This document shows, piece after piece, positions 20,404 through 31,518 of a DNA stretch of 64,000 nucleotides. This stretch comes from Mesostigma viride (Eukaryota; Streptophyta; Mesostigmatophyceae; Mesostigmatales; Mesostigmataceae). A model generated the notes under the pieces. It did no database searches. It worked only from the letters and a program-made list of their open reading frames with translations, and was not told the origin of the DNA. The stretch is from assembly GCA_009746045.1 (NCBI GenBank), contig RPFO01000482.1, positions 72,501 through 136,500 on the forward strand. The letters are read 5' to 3'. The translations under genes and the position numbers were made by a program. Numbering within the stretch: position 1 is the first letter of the stretch; the number at the start of each line of letters is the position of its first letter.

Positions 20404-21103
20404 AGTTAACGCCAAGCGCATTGGCGTGATCCTGATTCGGCATATCTCTGCGATTCCAGCGGCACCGGAACGAGTTCATTCCGACAAGTATCAAGAAAGT
20501 TATGGCGTTCCGACTTCCCGGTCGCGCGCGAGCGCGAGCCGGCTGTTCTTCTAAGTCGGACGTGAATATTTGCCGACGACATATGGGGTCGACAGTAATT
20601 CCTGGGCTGACAGGAATTAGGTGCTGTACCTACGACGGTATTGGATTAATACGTCGTACGCAGGAAATAGGAACCTTAACCTGTGGTCTGTTGGTACCGC
20701 AGGCTTAGTCCTGGACTTCTAGGTGCAGATGCAATAGTCACTGTGGACTGTGCTCTGTAGTCACTGTGCCTGTATGGCAGACCTACTGTATAGGAGTTGG
20801 GCGCTGTACAGGTAGTGAATACTGTACCGGGGGTGTTATTACTGAGCAGGCCTCCTAGGCTGCTCAGGACTAGCAAGCACAGTGCACAAGTATATAAACA
20901 ATAGGCCAGTGCCAAATGGGCATCTCTTGCGAGCCCGCCTCACGTGTTGTGCATTGACTTGGCAAGCGCGTGTACAAGCCTCAAGTGTGTGAGCGCTGTA
21001 ACATTATCCGATTTTAACAAAGCTCCGTTTCCAACCATATCACACATTGCTGCATTGCAACCATATATATCCTTCACATTGCGTGTGATAAGAACGTTTA
21101 ACT
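20404..21103 (+). repeat. Copia right LTR
   Basis: Nearly identical to the left LTR; differences include G to A at two sites, an extra G in the run near 20830 and an ATAT expansion near 21065. TATATAAA at 20891-20898 lies 210 bp upstream of the resumed fucosyltransferase coding sequence and could drive it. Confidence 0.93.
20891..20898 (+). promoter_or_regulatory. TATA box of the right LTR facing the gene
   Basis: TATATAAA in the same orientation as the downstream fucosyltransferase reading frame. Read-out from this box would give a transcript lacking the first 50 codons. Confidence 0.5.
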
Positions 21104-21108
21104 CCATG

Positions 21109-22535
21109 GCCCCACGGCGCGTGTGCTGGCGCGCCGAACCGCCGCAAAGGGGAGCTTTGTGCACGTTCCAACGCACAAGACGATGCATCCTCGTCCCACG
21201 CACGAGACGATGCATGTAGATACCGCGCACGGTGGCATGGCAGAGAGGCGTGGGGGGGGGACGCCAGCAGGACAGCACCGTGTACCCATCAGCGGCGGCA
21301 TGTCGGATGGTCAACCCCCGCAGCCTATTTATAGGTCAAGAGTGCGCGGCGTGAAGGCACGTGGGCCCGCCATCAAGAGACCTGCGCATTGCAACCCATC
21401 CCCCGACTCGGTGCGCATCGTCCTCATGAGCTCGCGGCTGGACGGGTCTTTTCCCCCCCGCTGCGTGAATGCGAGCGAGTGCCCTCACTGGGGCAACAAC
21501 AGCACACTCTCCTGCTGCTACGTGCAGGGGGACCCTGGCAACCCGCCCAACGCGAGCATGTGCGAGGACGCAGTCTGGTACCACGTGCCGGACATACCCT
21601 GGAGCCAGCCACATATCCACAGGCCGCGGCCGGACGTGGTCCTGGTAGCCGCCTCGTTTGAGTCATCGGTAAACTACCCGCTGTTGAAGAACCGAGCATT
21701 CATGTCCCAGTTTGACATCGAGCAGACCTACCGGGTGACGGCGCCGATGCTCCCAGTCAGCCTGCCGATGCTCTTTATGTCGTTCAACGGTTGGTCATCC
21801 CCCGAGCAAGCCAAGGATTTCTTCCGGCCGCCACTTCCCACCAAGAAAAAAATCAAGGCAATCGTGACAGTGAACTCCAACTGCCACACCAAGAACTTGA
21901 GGGAGGTGCTAGTGAAGCGGCTCATGGATAGGTTCAAGGTGCACTCGTACGGACACTGCCTGAAGAACCGGAAGGTCAAGATCCCCGCGCACATCCCCGC
22001 CACAAATATCCCCCTCTACAAGAAATACCGTTTCTGCATTGCGATGGAGAACAGCAACACAGTGGACTATGTCACCGAGAAAGTGTATGAGACGCTCGCC
22101 GCAGGCTGCCTGCCGCTGTACATGGGAGCCCCCAACATCCAGGAGTTCCTCCCCTACAACGTGTCGCGCATGATCGTCGACCGGAGAAGCTTTGCGACGG
22201 AAGGGGAGTACTTTGCCGAGATCCAGAGGCTGATGCACGATGATGAGGCATATGAGGAGTACATGGCGTGGAAGAAGGACGCGTGGGGGGGGAAGCCATA
22301 CCATCCGGCGTTCAAGAAGTACTTGGACCTGAATGCAAAGGACAGGCCGCGGTGCGAGCTGTGCCGGTACCTGGCATTACAGAAGAAGGCTGACCTGGAT
22401 GCAGTGCGGGATCTTCCTGGGTTAGATGCAGGCTGGACGATCAAGCGGCATGATGCTCTCCCTCCCTCCACCCCTGGTTGGTTGGATGGCGACAATATCA
22501 AATCAACCCCTCAACCGTCTCTGACTCGTACCTAG
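21109..22535 (+). CDS. Alpha-1,3-fucosyltransferase (GT10), catalytic part
   Basis: 475 codons in frame with 12923-13073. The enzyme would move fucose from GDP-fucose to N-glycans or other glycans in the Golgi lumen. Visible motifs: SSVNYPLL and FDIEQTYR (the family's MSYR-like donor region), SNCHTKNLREVLVKRL, YGHCLKN, then the hallmark KYRFCIAMENSNTVDYVTEK followed by AGCLPLYMGAP, and a C-terminal CELCR. Three N-glycosylation sequons lie near the start (NAS, NNS, NAS). All core motifs are intact. The copia element separates it from its start codon and anchor; the first in-frame ATG downstream of the insertion is near 21183. The TAG stop overlaps the left edge of a MITE. Confidence 0.9.
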
Positions 22536-23034
22536 GGCCGGGCCCACTTCAAATGTTCCGAAAAGTGTGACACTTTTGGTCGTTTTTTTGACTTTTTCGA
22601 CGATCGTCACTCTGCAGAGTGATTCGTCGTGCGAAATCGTGCGAAATTGTGCGAAATTTGCTGAAATCGTGTGAAATTTGCTGAAATCGTGCGAATTTGT
22701 GCGAAATTTGCTGAAATTGTGCGAAATTTCATGTGAAAAATGTCGACGGTAAAAAATTTTGATGTGCATGTAACGTGTGTGAATTCATGCGAAATTTTGT
22801 CAAACGTCACTCCCCAAAACGACCCTTGGTTGAAATCCATGCGAAATTGTGCGAAATCATGCAAAATTGTGCGAAATCGTGCGAAATCGTGCGAAAATGT
22901 GTGAAAATTTTGCGAAAATCACGCGAAAATCACGCGAACTCGTGCGAAATTTTATTTTTTTTTTGCGAAAATAGCGAAAAAGTGTCACACACTTGGCTTG
23001 GACGGCGGAACATTTGAAGTGGGCCCGGCCCTAG
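22532..23034. mobile_element. MITE with 29-bp perfect terminal inverted repeats
   Basis: The ends are exact inverted copies: CTAGGGCCGGGCCCACTTC... (22532-22560) against its reverse complement (23006-23034), so the target duplication is TA or CTAG. A second inverted pair, AGTGTGACAC/GTGTCACAC, lies just inside. The centre is filled with GTGCGAAAT repeats in both arms. It encodes nothing. It sits exactly on the stop codon of the fucosyltransferase; because CTAG is restored on excision, the stop existed before the insertion, but the 3-prime UTR now begins with the MITE. Confidence 0.9.
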
Positions 23035-23735
23035 ATTGAGTCACCAGTTGCACAGTACGCCACAGGTGGCCCCGTTCAGCCTAATAATTATTTCTAGACC
23101 ATACTAGAATCCAAACATAATCATATAAGGGCCCACCTGGGGGTATAGTGGGTGGTCCCAGTACTAGGTTCTCTATAAATACCCCCCCCCCCCTTAGGGG
23201 TACGGCAAGTGTGCGCGCTGACACCCTTATAATGGACGATAGACCCCTTTCCTCAATGAGTTGACCTAGCTGGGGTTGGTTTTGTTGATAGGTTTGCTAG
23301 TTAGGATGGGATACTGTTACTACGCCCCGGTTCTCCCCTGCCGCCTCGACCTCTACCTAACCACTGAGTCCCACGTTTAGTTGTTAAACCTAAACTAGTC
23401 TTGAGCCGGGTGAGGAGATACCTTTAGATGCGAAAGACCGATGAAACGACTCAGATCTCAATGCGTTGACTTACTAAGTGAGACAACTACGTATACTGTG
23501 GTGGTCAAAATCACTTCGCGACAAACTAATTTGCAAATCGACCTTGCATGCAAAATGCTATTGATGGGCTTTAATTTGGGTCGCAAATTTCAAATGTTAC
23601 CGCGCCGCACGTCAGCCCCAAGTCTGGCCGGTGAACGCATCGCGCCACAATTTTCGCGACATTATTAAATGTGACAAGTCAGACAACTATTATTATGAAG
23701 TATACTATAATCAGTGCTACCCAAATGATGTCCGA
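23035..23735. other. No gene seen
   Basis: Contains one GCCACAGGTGGC palindrome, a C13 homopolymer (about 23175-23190) and otherwise unassigned sequence. It may include the original 3-prime UTR of the fucosyltransferase, but no TGTAA was found at a sensible distance. Confidence 0.35.
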
Positions 23736-23739
23736 CCTG

Positions 23740-24230
23740 ATTTATGCACATGATACCATCCTGACATCGAGCGCCCCGACCACATGCAGACCTGCATGGC
23801 TGGACTGTCTGAGCCTGGAGGCGTGGGCGGTGGGGTTGGAGATTATAGTGTCAAAACCGAGGCGATGGTGCTTGGGGCTACCAGTTGCCCACCATGCACG
23901 GCCGCGGCTGCTAGACAGGACGGAGGTCCTGTTCCGTGATCACTTCAAACTGCTGGGGAGCATGCTAGATCCCGGCGACACAGCCACCGGATGTGCATCG
24001 GCGTGGCCTGGGCCAGGCTCGATCGGGACCGCTCGCTCAACTCCTACTAGCTGGCACTCGAATCAGGACCTCATGGGCGAGGACGGCCGCACTCAAGTGC
24101 TAATTAAGGTCCTGGTCCTAGCTCATAGTGCTTACCTACATATGGCCGTACGGCGCTGAGGCATGGATCGCGCTCACGGACAAGCTGGTCACCCAGCTGA
24201 ACGGCATGTTTTGCATGATGCTCCGACAGG
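23740..24230 (+). pseudogene. Decayed LINE reverse-transcriptase fragment
   Basis: Plus frames contain LIYAHDTIL (YADD with His for the first Asp), LDCLSLEAWAVGLEI, FKLLGSMLDP and ALIKVLVLAHSAY, the same string of motifs seen in the better LINE copy at 34626-35301 and 53976-54142. Several frameshifts and the lost catalytic Asp show that it is dead. Confidence 0.7.
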
Positions 24231-24275
24231 TCCTGAATGTAGGGTTTTCCACACATAGGCCATAAGATCGAGTCT

Positions 24276-24780
24276 TTGTATAAGGACCGTATGCCTTGCA
24301 CACAGACTCGACCTCGATCCGTGAAGATCGAGGCCGACGTCACCCAGCACAGCCACAATGTCATCGTCATGCAAGCACTTTTTACCAGCCGGCAGGTGAG
24401 ACCTCGGATCGAGACTCTTGCCATAGCGTTTAAGCGCGACATTCTTGCCGGCCCCTCCATGCAACTCACTGGTGAGCTGCGGATGTCGGCTGTCCGCCTT
24501 CCCCGCTCGCGTGGTAAGGCTGGCCCGGCCCCCGTGCTCCTCTTCTTTAAGTACATGGCGGATAAGCTGTCGGTTTCTAATTAAATGCCTCAAGAAGCTC
24601 TCGAGGACTTCCTACACGCTGGACGACGATTTGACCCTGGCACAGCGGCGACGGGAGCTATGGCCGACCTACATCCAGCTCCGGCAGAGCACAGGGGGGA
24701 AACCGGTATACTAGAGGGGGGCAGCCATCCACGTCCGTCGACCACTCTAGATCCCTACCAGGCCTGCATGGTGGGCCGGC
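24276..24780 (+). pseudogene. LINE ORF1-like fragment
   Basis: The plus frame contains FFKYMADKLSVSN followed, in the next frame, by DDDLTLAQRRRELWPTYIQLR and, after a stop, RGAAIHV. This resembles the RNA-binding C-terminal end of L1-type ORF1 proteins (DLTxxQRxxRxxLxPxYxxLR...RG). It lies downstream of an RT fragment, so the copy is rearranged. Similarity is by eye. Confidence 0.5.
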
Positions 24781-25160
24781 AGCGATGGTGCTGCGTGTCG
24801 TAGTTTTGTGATGTATTTAGTTGTACCTTGTGCAGCTGGCGTGATCCTTGGATGTCCGTGTCAGATTCCTATTAATCTTCTTCTTCTTTTCCGGGTTTTC
24901 CTTATGTTGCATGCCCCTCTCACCTCCGTAACTCATATCATTCTCAACGAATATATATAGGAAATCCCCGAAAAGAAGAAGAACCCTGAAGAAATTAATA
25001 GTAATTAGCGCTGACACGGACAGCCAAGGATCACGCCAGCTGCGCATGCAAGGTACAACTAACAGTACATCACAAAACTACGACGTACACGCAGCTACGT
25101 ACACGATCGCTGCCGGCCATGCATGCACCAGGCACTGGCCTGTGAGGGATCTAGCTCCGC
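24745..25160. repeat. Imperfect inverted repeat of about 180-bp arms
   Basis: Left-arm segments ATCCCTACCAGGCCTGCATG, GGCCGGCAGCGATGG, GTGTCGTAGTTTTGTGATGT, CAGCTGGCGTGATCCTTGG and ATTAATCTTCTTCTTTT reappear in inverted order in the right arm up to about 25155. The centre (near 24945) holds ATATATAT. Arms are roughly 85% identical with indels; an old foldback element or hairpin MITE is the likely source. Confidence 0.75.
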
Positions 25161-25639
25161 ATGGGTCGCGACAAAATCCGGGCCCGGGTGCGGCGGAATA
25201 ATACATTGAAGCCACGGAGCGAGTGAGGGCGAGCTACCGACAGGCGCTGCCGCCAATACGACGGGACCACGTGCGGGCACTGCCAGTGCCGGGCAGACCA
25301 CGGGGCGGTCTGACCCTCGAGGTCAAGGCGGGACCTCTTCGATCACGGCGCTGGCAGCACTCGTGGAAAAATTACTCCGCCGTCGATCTTTGGGCCCATG
25401 GCCCCGAATTATTCCGCAAGGCGGACAAAGGGGATGACCCGCGGTGGGGGCCCACATTGTCGTAGCCGGGAGGCAAACTTGTCGCGCGCTCAGCCACAGC
25501 GGCTGCAGCGCAGGCATCCACAGCCGCCCGGAGGATGTGGCGACCGGAGAGCGGCCAAGCCACGGAGACATCGATGAGCAGGTGGCAATTAACCGGCCTG
25601 CCCAGCCGGCGTTACTAGTAGTCAAGCACGGTAATTAAT
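25161..25639. other. GC-rich stretch without an assignable gene
   Basis: Open frames exist on both strands but none shows a recognisable motif. On the minus strand it would follow the lectin-like fragment and may contain further parts of that gene. Confidence 0.3.
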
Positions 25640-25997
25640 GTCGGGGCGGTGGTAGGGTGAGTAGAGTGCGGCCCCAATGATCCGCGTCCTCGGACTTGAT
25701 GGTGGAGTGGCCGGAAGGACCGGCCGAACCATCGCACACACCACCCGGAGTGAGAGCGGTATGGAGATAGAGGAACCAATTCTGGTTCTGCTGGCCACCC
25801 ATGCACGCGATGGAGTGCGTCCCAGTCATATCGAGAGCAAGCCCGCAGGCGCTGCCCGGCAGGCCGGACGCACCCGCCGTGATGAGAGGTTGCGGGCCGG
25901 GCATGAACAGCTCGTGGCGCCCAGAGAGTGATAAAGGGCCGTCCGGAACGAGCGTGAACAAAGGGCTCATAGGGAGGGCGCGCAGGAATGCATGCAT
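25640..25997 (-). CDS. Lectin-like fragment (ricin B-type pattern)
   Basis: The minus frame encodes ACGLALDMTGTHSIACMGGQQNQNWFLYLHTAL...VCDGS before a stop near 25640. The sequence of a Cys-Leu-Asp-like start, a Cys before GGQQNQNW (a Q-x-W motif) and a following VCD fits one ricin B-type trefoil repeat, such as those attached to glycosyltransferases or hydrolases. Only one repeat is seen, and the rest of the gene could not be traced, so this may be an exon or a pseudogene piece. The ATG used for the boundary is arbitrary. Confidence 0.35.
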
Positions 25998-26186
25998 GCG
26001 CCCCCCACGCTCCCCTCAAGCTAGGCAAACGGAGCGCATATCTATGAAGACCTTCAGCGCGCGCGGCGCTCTGGAGGCAGACACCCCGATAGTTACCGCC
26101 TAGTTACCGGGGTCAGCAGCAGAAGTTCCCTTCAATTGTACAGCATGACTCGGATGGCCGTCTGCCACTCAGCAGGCGGAGGCTCA

Positions 26187-26330
26187 TCAGAGTGAGCAGA
26201 ACACGGTTGCAGAGCGCCAGCAGAAGCGATCCCGCACCGCCAGGTCAGGGGTCTTCAGCAGCTTGGCCGACAGGTGGTCGGCGCCGACCCGTGCCGCGTT
26301 GTACCGCAAGCGAGCAAGGGTGCCGTCTCA
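26187..26330 (-). CDS. Unassigned 3-prime exon candidate
   Basis: A minus frame reads RLRYNAARVGADHLSAKLL and LAVRDRFCWRSATVFCSL then TGA (26187-26189). Codon use is strongly GC-ending and the sequence looks amphipathic, unlike surrounding shadow frames. Upstream in the same strand a different frame (KLPPINDVVHPFNVEELRRH) is also coding-like, so a frameshift or a small intron near 26330 is likely. I do not recognise the family. Confidence 0.3.
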
Positions 26331-26692
26331 ATTCCTCCACATTGAAGGGGTGGACTACGTCGTTAATTGGTGGCAACTTAGTCTGACAGCCCTCCTTGAA
26401 GGACCGTGGGGACTTAATTGGTAGTCCGCAGCCGAGGAGGGCACCGTGGGCGGCGGGGCCGGGGGGTCCAGCAACATCATCAAGACGGGCAGCTGTCTCG
26501 GGGTGAAGCGGCGAGAGGGGGGGGCCGGGAGGGGCGGGCACGAGCCCCACAGCTGAGTTGTTCGATATTGCGTTATAGCCGGAGCTTATTATAATGACGG
26601 ATGCGTCGTGAGGAAACGCATCGTCTGAATGCCATTGATCCGACTGAATTTAGAGCTCCGAAGCGAAAGTTCTGAGCTCCGCCGTCAGGCAT

Positions 26693-26706
26693 ATATATAT
26701 ATATAT
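26693..26706. repeat. AT microsatellite
   Basis: (AT)7 within CATATATATATATATATCTG. It carries no further information. Confidence 0.8.
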
Positions 26707-26836
26707 CTGCTCGTGACATCCTGCTCCTGCCCCCATATATCTGTTCATTATTGTCGTGGTCTGAAAGCTGTGCGCGTCACGTCATGCGCCATGCGCACGT
26801 TGAGGCACGCGTGCGCGATTTGCCGCTCTTACTTAA

Positions 26837-28559
26837 CACGTCGTTTGTAACCACACCTATTTTTAGGACTGAGTTCAACTCAGTCCTAATTTTAGGACTG
26901 AGTTTTAGGGTTTTGTAGAAAATTCACCCAAGTCAGAATGTTTGGCAAAAAAATTCTCTCAAAATTTATTCAAATACAACGTGAAAAGATCTTTCTGGGA
27001 CATATTTTTGCGATTTTTTTGGATTTGATTTGGACGGTCAAATGTACGGTCAAAGTACAGGTGGTAAGGGTACTTTTTCACGTGAAACGCGAGTTCCGGA
27101 AATGCTCGACCTAGCCATGGCGGCTTGCGCCCATGCACGCAGTTTACGTTTTGGGACGATATAGCTGGCCAAACTCAGGAAATAGATTTTATATATCCTA
27201 GAGATGATACAAGTTAATATTCAGCTCGCGGGGATGCGATTTACCAGGTGTCGGCACCGTTCTTGCTGGAAAAAGCTGCGATCAGGCAGGTCGACGGAAT
27301 TGATTACTACAACTGCTTTCCGACGCAATTCGAAGGGTTTATAGGTTTCTTTCTACTTTTTATCATGCATGGTCATAGCATTGACTTAGTGGCAGTATAG
27401 ATTTGATGATTTCGACCACTCTGTCACGTCATGGTGTGTGTGCCGCAAAGTGCCACTTCAGTTTGCATGCACCGCCTGGGCCAAGGTAACGCCAGCCATG
27501 CCAGGTAAAGCCGGAATATCGTTGTCTCATCGTTTCTTGATGTTCGTACATGAGTTTAAGCTTGCGAGGTGTTGCCAGTTTCGAGTCTTGATGCTCTTTC
27601 TTGACCGTTGCCTGCCCCTCTCCAAAACCCCCTTTTTAGATGATGTTGCCAGGCATTTGCCTTGCCCTGGTGTAGTTGTGCAGGGTTTTAGGCGCTTAAT
27701 GGGTTTAAACACCTTCATAGATGTTAGTTATTCTTTTGCTACGTTCATACTGCATAATTGTGTGGCCATGGGCTTCGTCAAGGGTGCTTTCGAGCTTATA
27801 TGGGTGAGTGAAAGATCTTGGTGGTAAACCACTGTCATCATGTGCCAGCAAGTATGTTGGCCATGCCATGGCAAGGAAAAACAGTTTTATCCATGTCCAT
27901 TCTTGTCAGAGACACTTGAAATATGCTTAACCTGCCCAGTACATTGGTGGTTAACACACAAAAAAAAACCTTTCGTGGGTAGGTATCCAAACCCATTCCC
28001 TACGTGCTTGCATAGGCTCTCGCACATTAGAAGGTATAATATAACTGCAATATGATGATGCAAGCATGTTGTCCTATTATGCTGGAAGGGAAATGAGCTG
28101 ATTGGCATGGTTGGTGGCCACAGTGGTGTGTAGTACGACCGCACTCCCATGCTAGCATTTTGCTACCAAGGCCCAGTCCTATTTATAGGACTGGCAGTGT
28201 TTTGCATGTTTCAGGCAGTGCCAGTGGCCGAATTGAGTCCAGTTTTTTGCCACAGTTCAAGAACTCTATTATCTACATGCCTATGATTTTTAATAGTGAA
28301 TATGGATTTTATTGGATTTTACACACTCGTGTTTCCACAGAAAATTCCAAAATCGCGAGTAAGGGTTGAGACTCATGTATAATTTTACATGATTTGGTCA
28401 ACATATGATTTTTTAAGCATATGCCCAAGCATTAGCATGATATTGAGTGCTATGATGCATATCAAACATATGGGGTCCCCCCCCCCCCTTACCGCCACAT
28501 GATCTCAAAGATGGTATACTCAGTCCTATTTTTAGGACTGAGTCATTACAAACGACGTG
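26837..28559. mobile_element. TTAA-flanked element A1 (non-autonomous)
   Basis: 1,723 bp flanked by TTAA (26833-26836 and 28560-28563) with 14-bp perfect terminal repeats CACGTCGTTTGTAA. Just inside both ends are palindromic GGACTGAGT/ACTCAGTCC repeats. The interior is homologous, in inverted orientation, to the element at 39272-40960 (for example the segments near 27300, 27480, 27650 and 28110 pair with 40530, 40330, 40130 and 39690). No transposase is recognisable. TTAA duplication is typical of the piggyBac superfamily. Confidence 0.8.
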
Positions 28560-28569
28560 TTAAGGGCGG

Positions 28570-29130
28570 CCCGTTAGCAAGCCTACGGCTCCTGAAGTGG
28601 CTTGGACATCCTTAACGAGCGCAGCAGAGGCCCGGGCGATGGGCCCAGTGTTTACCGCCTGTCCAAAATTGATTTGGCCACCCTCATCGAGCGCCCCCGG
28701 GACATCTCTGGCTCGGGACTGTCTCGGCATCATTGGAGGCGCACGCAGTCATGGGGCTGGAGATTAGCGTCAAAACCGCGAGGCGATGGTGATTGGTGCT
28801 CCCGTGGCTGCTAGATGCATGGGACTGAGGTACCACGTTTCGTGATCGCTTAGTTCAAACTGCTGGGGAGCATGCTAGCTCCCTGACACGTACCGCCGAC
28901 GATGTGGACAACTGCATCGGCCTGGCCTAGGCCAGGCTCCGCTCGCTCAACACAGGTCAACTGGCACTCAAAAGACCTAATTGGCGAGGACCGCAAGCGC
29001 CAGCTCTTCAAGGTCCTGGTCCTCACGTGCGGTGCTCACATACGGCGCCGAGGCATGGACGCTCACGTACGGACAAGCTGGTCACCCGGCTGAACCGGCA
29101 CAATATACTTTAAGATGCTCCTGTGTAAGG
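28570..29130 (+). pseudogene. Decayed LINE fragment
   Basis: Plus frames contain SKIDLATLIERPRDI, a GSMLA...DDVDNCIGLAWARLRSLN string and FKVLVLTCGA, matching the LINE region from before the YADD box to the post-RT domain, with several frameshifts. Element A1 abuts its 5-prime side. Confidence 0.6.
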
Positions 29131-29400
29131 GTATGCCCCGTATTTCGGATCAGATTTTCAAGCCAGCGTAGGATCAGGCATTTGTAGGACATCTTGCTCC
29201 GGAACCAGTCAGGTAGACACCGCCCTTAGTCTGGCCGGCCCCCAGCGGCTTGGCCAGCCAGGGCGGCATATCCTTCACCCCCTGGACCTAGCCTGGCCCC
29301 AAGGACGTAGGGCGAGTAGACCTGCCATCAAGCTCCTTGGCAGCTGGCTTCCCTCCACGGCCGACGACATCAACACCCGCATTGGCCAGGCCTGGGCGGC

Positions 29401-31108
29401 CAGAGTGCAATCGTACGTTATACGCGTTATACGGTCACGGTGGAGTATAATGTATAATACGGTATAATACGGTATAATACGGTATAATACGGTATTATAC
29501 GTTTTCGTACGGACACACTCAGAATACTCTGATTTTACACATTTTAAGACACCCACCATCAATCCACATGTTTTAAACACTGTTTTGGACATAATCCAAG
29601 GTTGCCCTACCCTCGGCTATACTCTATACGGTGGATATTGTGGACACGATCGATATATTGCATGTAATACTGAGAATGTAAACGTGCGCATGCATAATTG
29701 TGTGTATGTGTATAACTGTATATATGTGGCTTTATATTGGTTATGTTTACTTGGGTGCCTTCACTTTGATGCAAGTAATTATATATGGTAAAAAGGCCAG
29801 CAATAACTAGGGGACCGTGCAGTGGGCCAGCAAGGGGCCAACATGTTAAACATGGCTAAACAGGTGGGGATGTGATAATAAGTAACTCACATATTCTCAC
29901 CTTCCATACAACAACCTTGTTTTCCAGCAGGCTGAAGAGCATGACAGGCGTCTATGAGCTCGCCAGCTCCTTGCAACGGTGATGCCGCTCCCAGGCAGCT
30001 AGGGTCCTTGACTACGCAATATAGAATGTCTACCGTGTGAAAACCTCCATACAGGAAGCGTAGCAAAGCCAGATAACTGCCCGATCAATTCTGGGTAGCT
30101 TTAGGAAGCATGGCATACGCAGCGTAAGGAAAACCATTGAAAGCTGCGGAAAATCTGATAGCACAACTGCAACAAGTGGAGAACAAAATAGCAAGAAAAA
30201 CCCAGAAACGGCGCAAAAAGTTTCATGCCAGGTTCATTAAGAGCGCAAACAGACTGGGCGGTGACATGCGGCAAATCAACGTACCACGGCCGGCATTATT
30301 TCCTACCCAGGCGCGCAAGAAAAGCCAGCCAGCCATGGATGGATTAACCGCGGATCGCGCAGGCCTGAACGAAATCATTTTAGAAATGACAGGAAATGGC
30401 CGCAGATCGAAGATGCTTAGGTTATTTTCATGGTGTCCGTTACTAAACGGCTCTTGCTGCATCAAAATAACCCACGAATATCGAGTTCTACCGTCGCAGG
30501 CACACATGCTAGATTATTCATCGCGTCCAAATTGTTGGATGAGACCCCCGTGCAAATCTGTACCAACAAAGGCAGCGAATTTGCAAATAGTGCAGATCTT
30601 GCTATGAAACATCATAATAGAACATCACTTTTAACCATCGGCTTAATTTTTTCGCCTGTCGCCCGCCGGATTAGCCATATTTTAACGGAACGCACGTCGC
30701 CATGGCCACCTCCGCACGGTGCGCGCACTGTGCACCACAATTTTTCGGGGAAATGGGTATATTTTATTAGCCAATTATGGACCAAAGAGGTGAGAGGGGA
30801 AATGAGTATCAGCGAATGTGCACCACAATTTCAAAATAAGATCGCGTCGAATTGTGAAAGTTCAGACGGGTCAGTACTTAGTAGAGATACGAAATCTGTT
30901 GCTTCAAATCGTTGCCCTGTCGTTCTGGCATCCTAGCCGCGCAAAACGTAAAAAAAACGCGGAAAACACGGCATTATACGGTATAATACGGTATAATACG
31001 TCATTATGCGCTAAAACGTATTACGTATGAAACATCATACGCTCAAAGCCAGCGTATTACGTATTATACCGTATTATACCGTATTATACGGCGTATGGTT
31101 GCACTCTG
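29401..31108. mobile_element. hAT-like element with 8-bp target duplication
   Basis: 1,708 bp starting CAGAGTGCAA and ending TTGCACTCTG (perfect 10-bp terminal repeats), flanked by TGGGCGGC on both sides (29393-29400, 31109-31116). An 8-bp duplication and CAGAG-type ends are typical of hAT. Subterminal regions carry ACGGTATAATACGG repeats in both orientations. The interior (about 29880-30830) is homologous to the interior of the TTAA element at 31519-33595, although the ends are unrelated. No transposase was found, so it is non-autonomous. Confidence 0.85.
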
Positions 31109-31518
31109 TGGGCGGCCCTCCGCCGCCTCGACAGGTTCTGGACCTGTCGCCACCTGCATGAGTGAGCGACGCCGGCAAGCGCATTCTGTTCAAGGCCCTT
31201 GTCCTCAGCATCCTCCTTTATGGCTGCGAGGCGTGGACCCTGGACCAGGCGCTGAGCCAGCAGCTTCAGTGACGGCACCGTCACTCGAATGCTCCGTCAT
31301 ATCTTCGGCCATGCTACGCCCTGGCTATGTTCAGATTACTTGCCCACGCTACTTGTTATGCCATGCTCACATGGGTCTTATTGCACCCACAGTTTGCCGG
31401 ATCGGTAGCATGTCCTTTTAGCTAGCGCGCCCGAATGCAGCTGTGGCATGCCGTTGGCATGAAGGAGACTGGGGGTCTCTGCCCTTTCTCCTGTTGTGCA
31501 CACACAGGGAGGCATTAA

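Larger units (their letters stand above)
13074..21103 (+). mobile_element. Full-length Ty1/copia retrotransposon inside a gene
   Basis: 8,030 bp bounded by 695- and 700-bp LTRs and by 5-bp target duplications CCATG (13069-13073 and 21104-21108). The LTRs differ by about three substitutions and four small indels, so the insertion is recent. Gene order is gag (CCHC knuckle), integrase, protease, reverse transcriptase, RNase H; the RT-RNase H part (GDD at the YVDD position, FSWYSRLQKRV, NPADALTKLP) is clearly copia type. A purine tract precedes the right LTR. It shares orientation with the disrupted fucosyltransferase gene. Confidence 0.95.

Noticed and set aside
22532-22535. MITE as the cause of truncation of the fucosyltransferase
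   Set aside because: The TAG stop is contained in the duplicated CTAG and existed before insertion.
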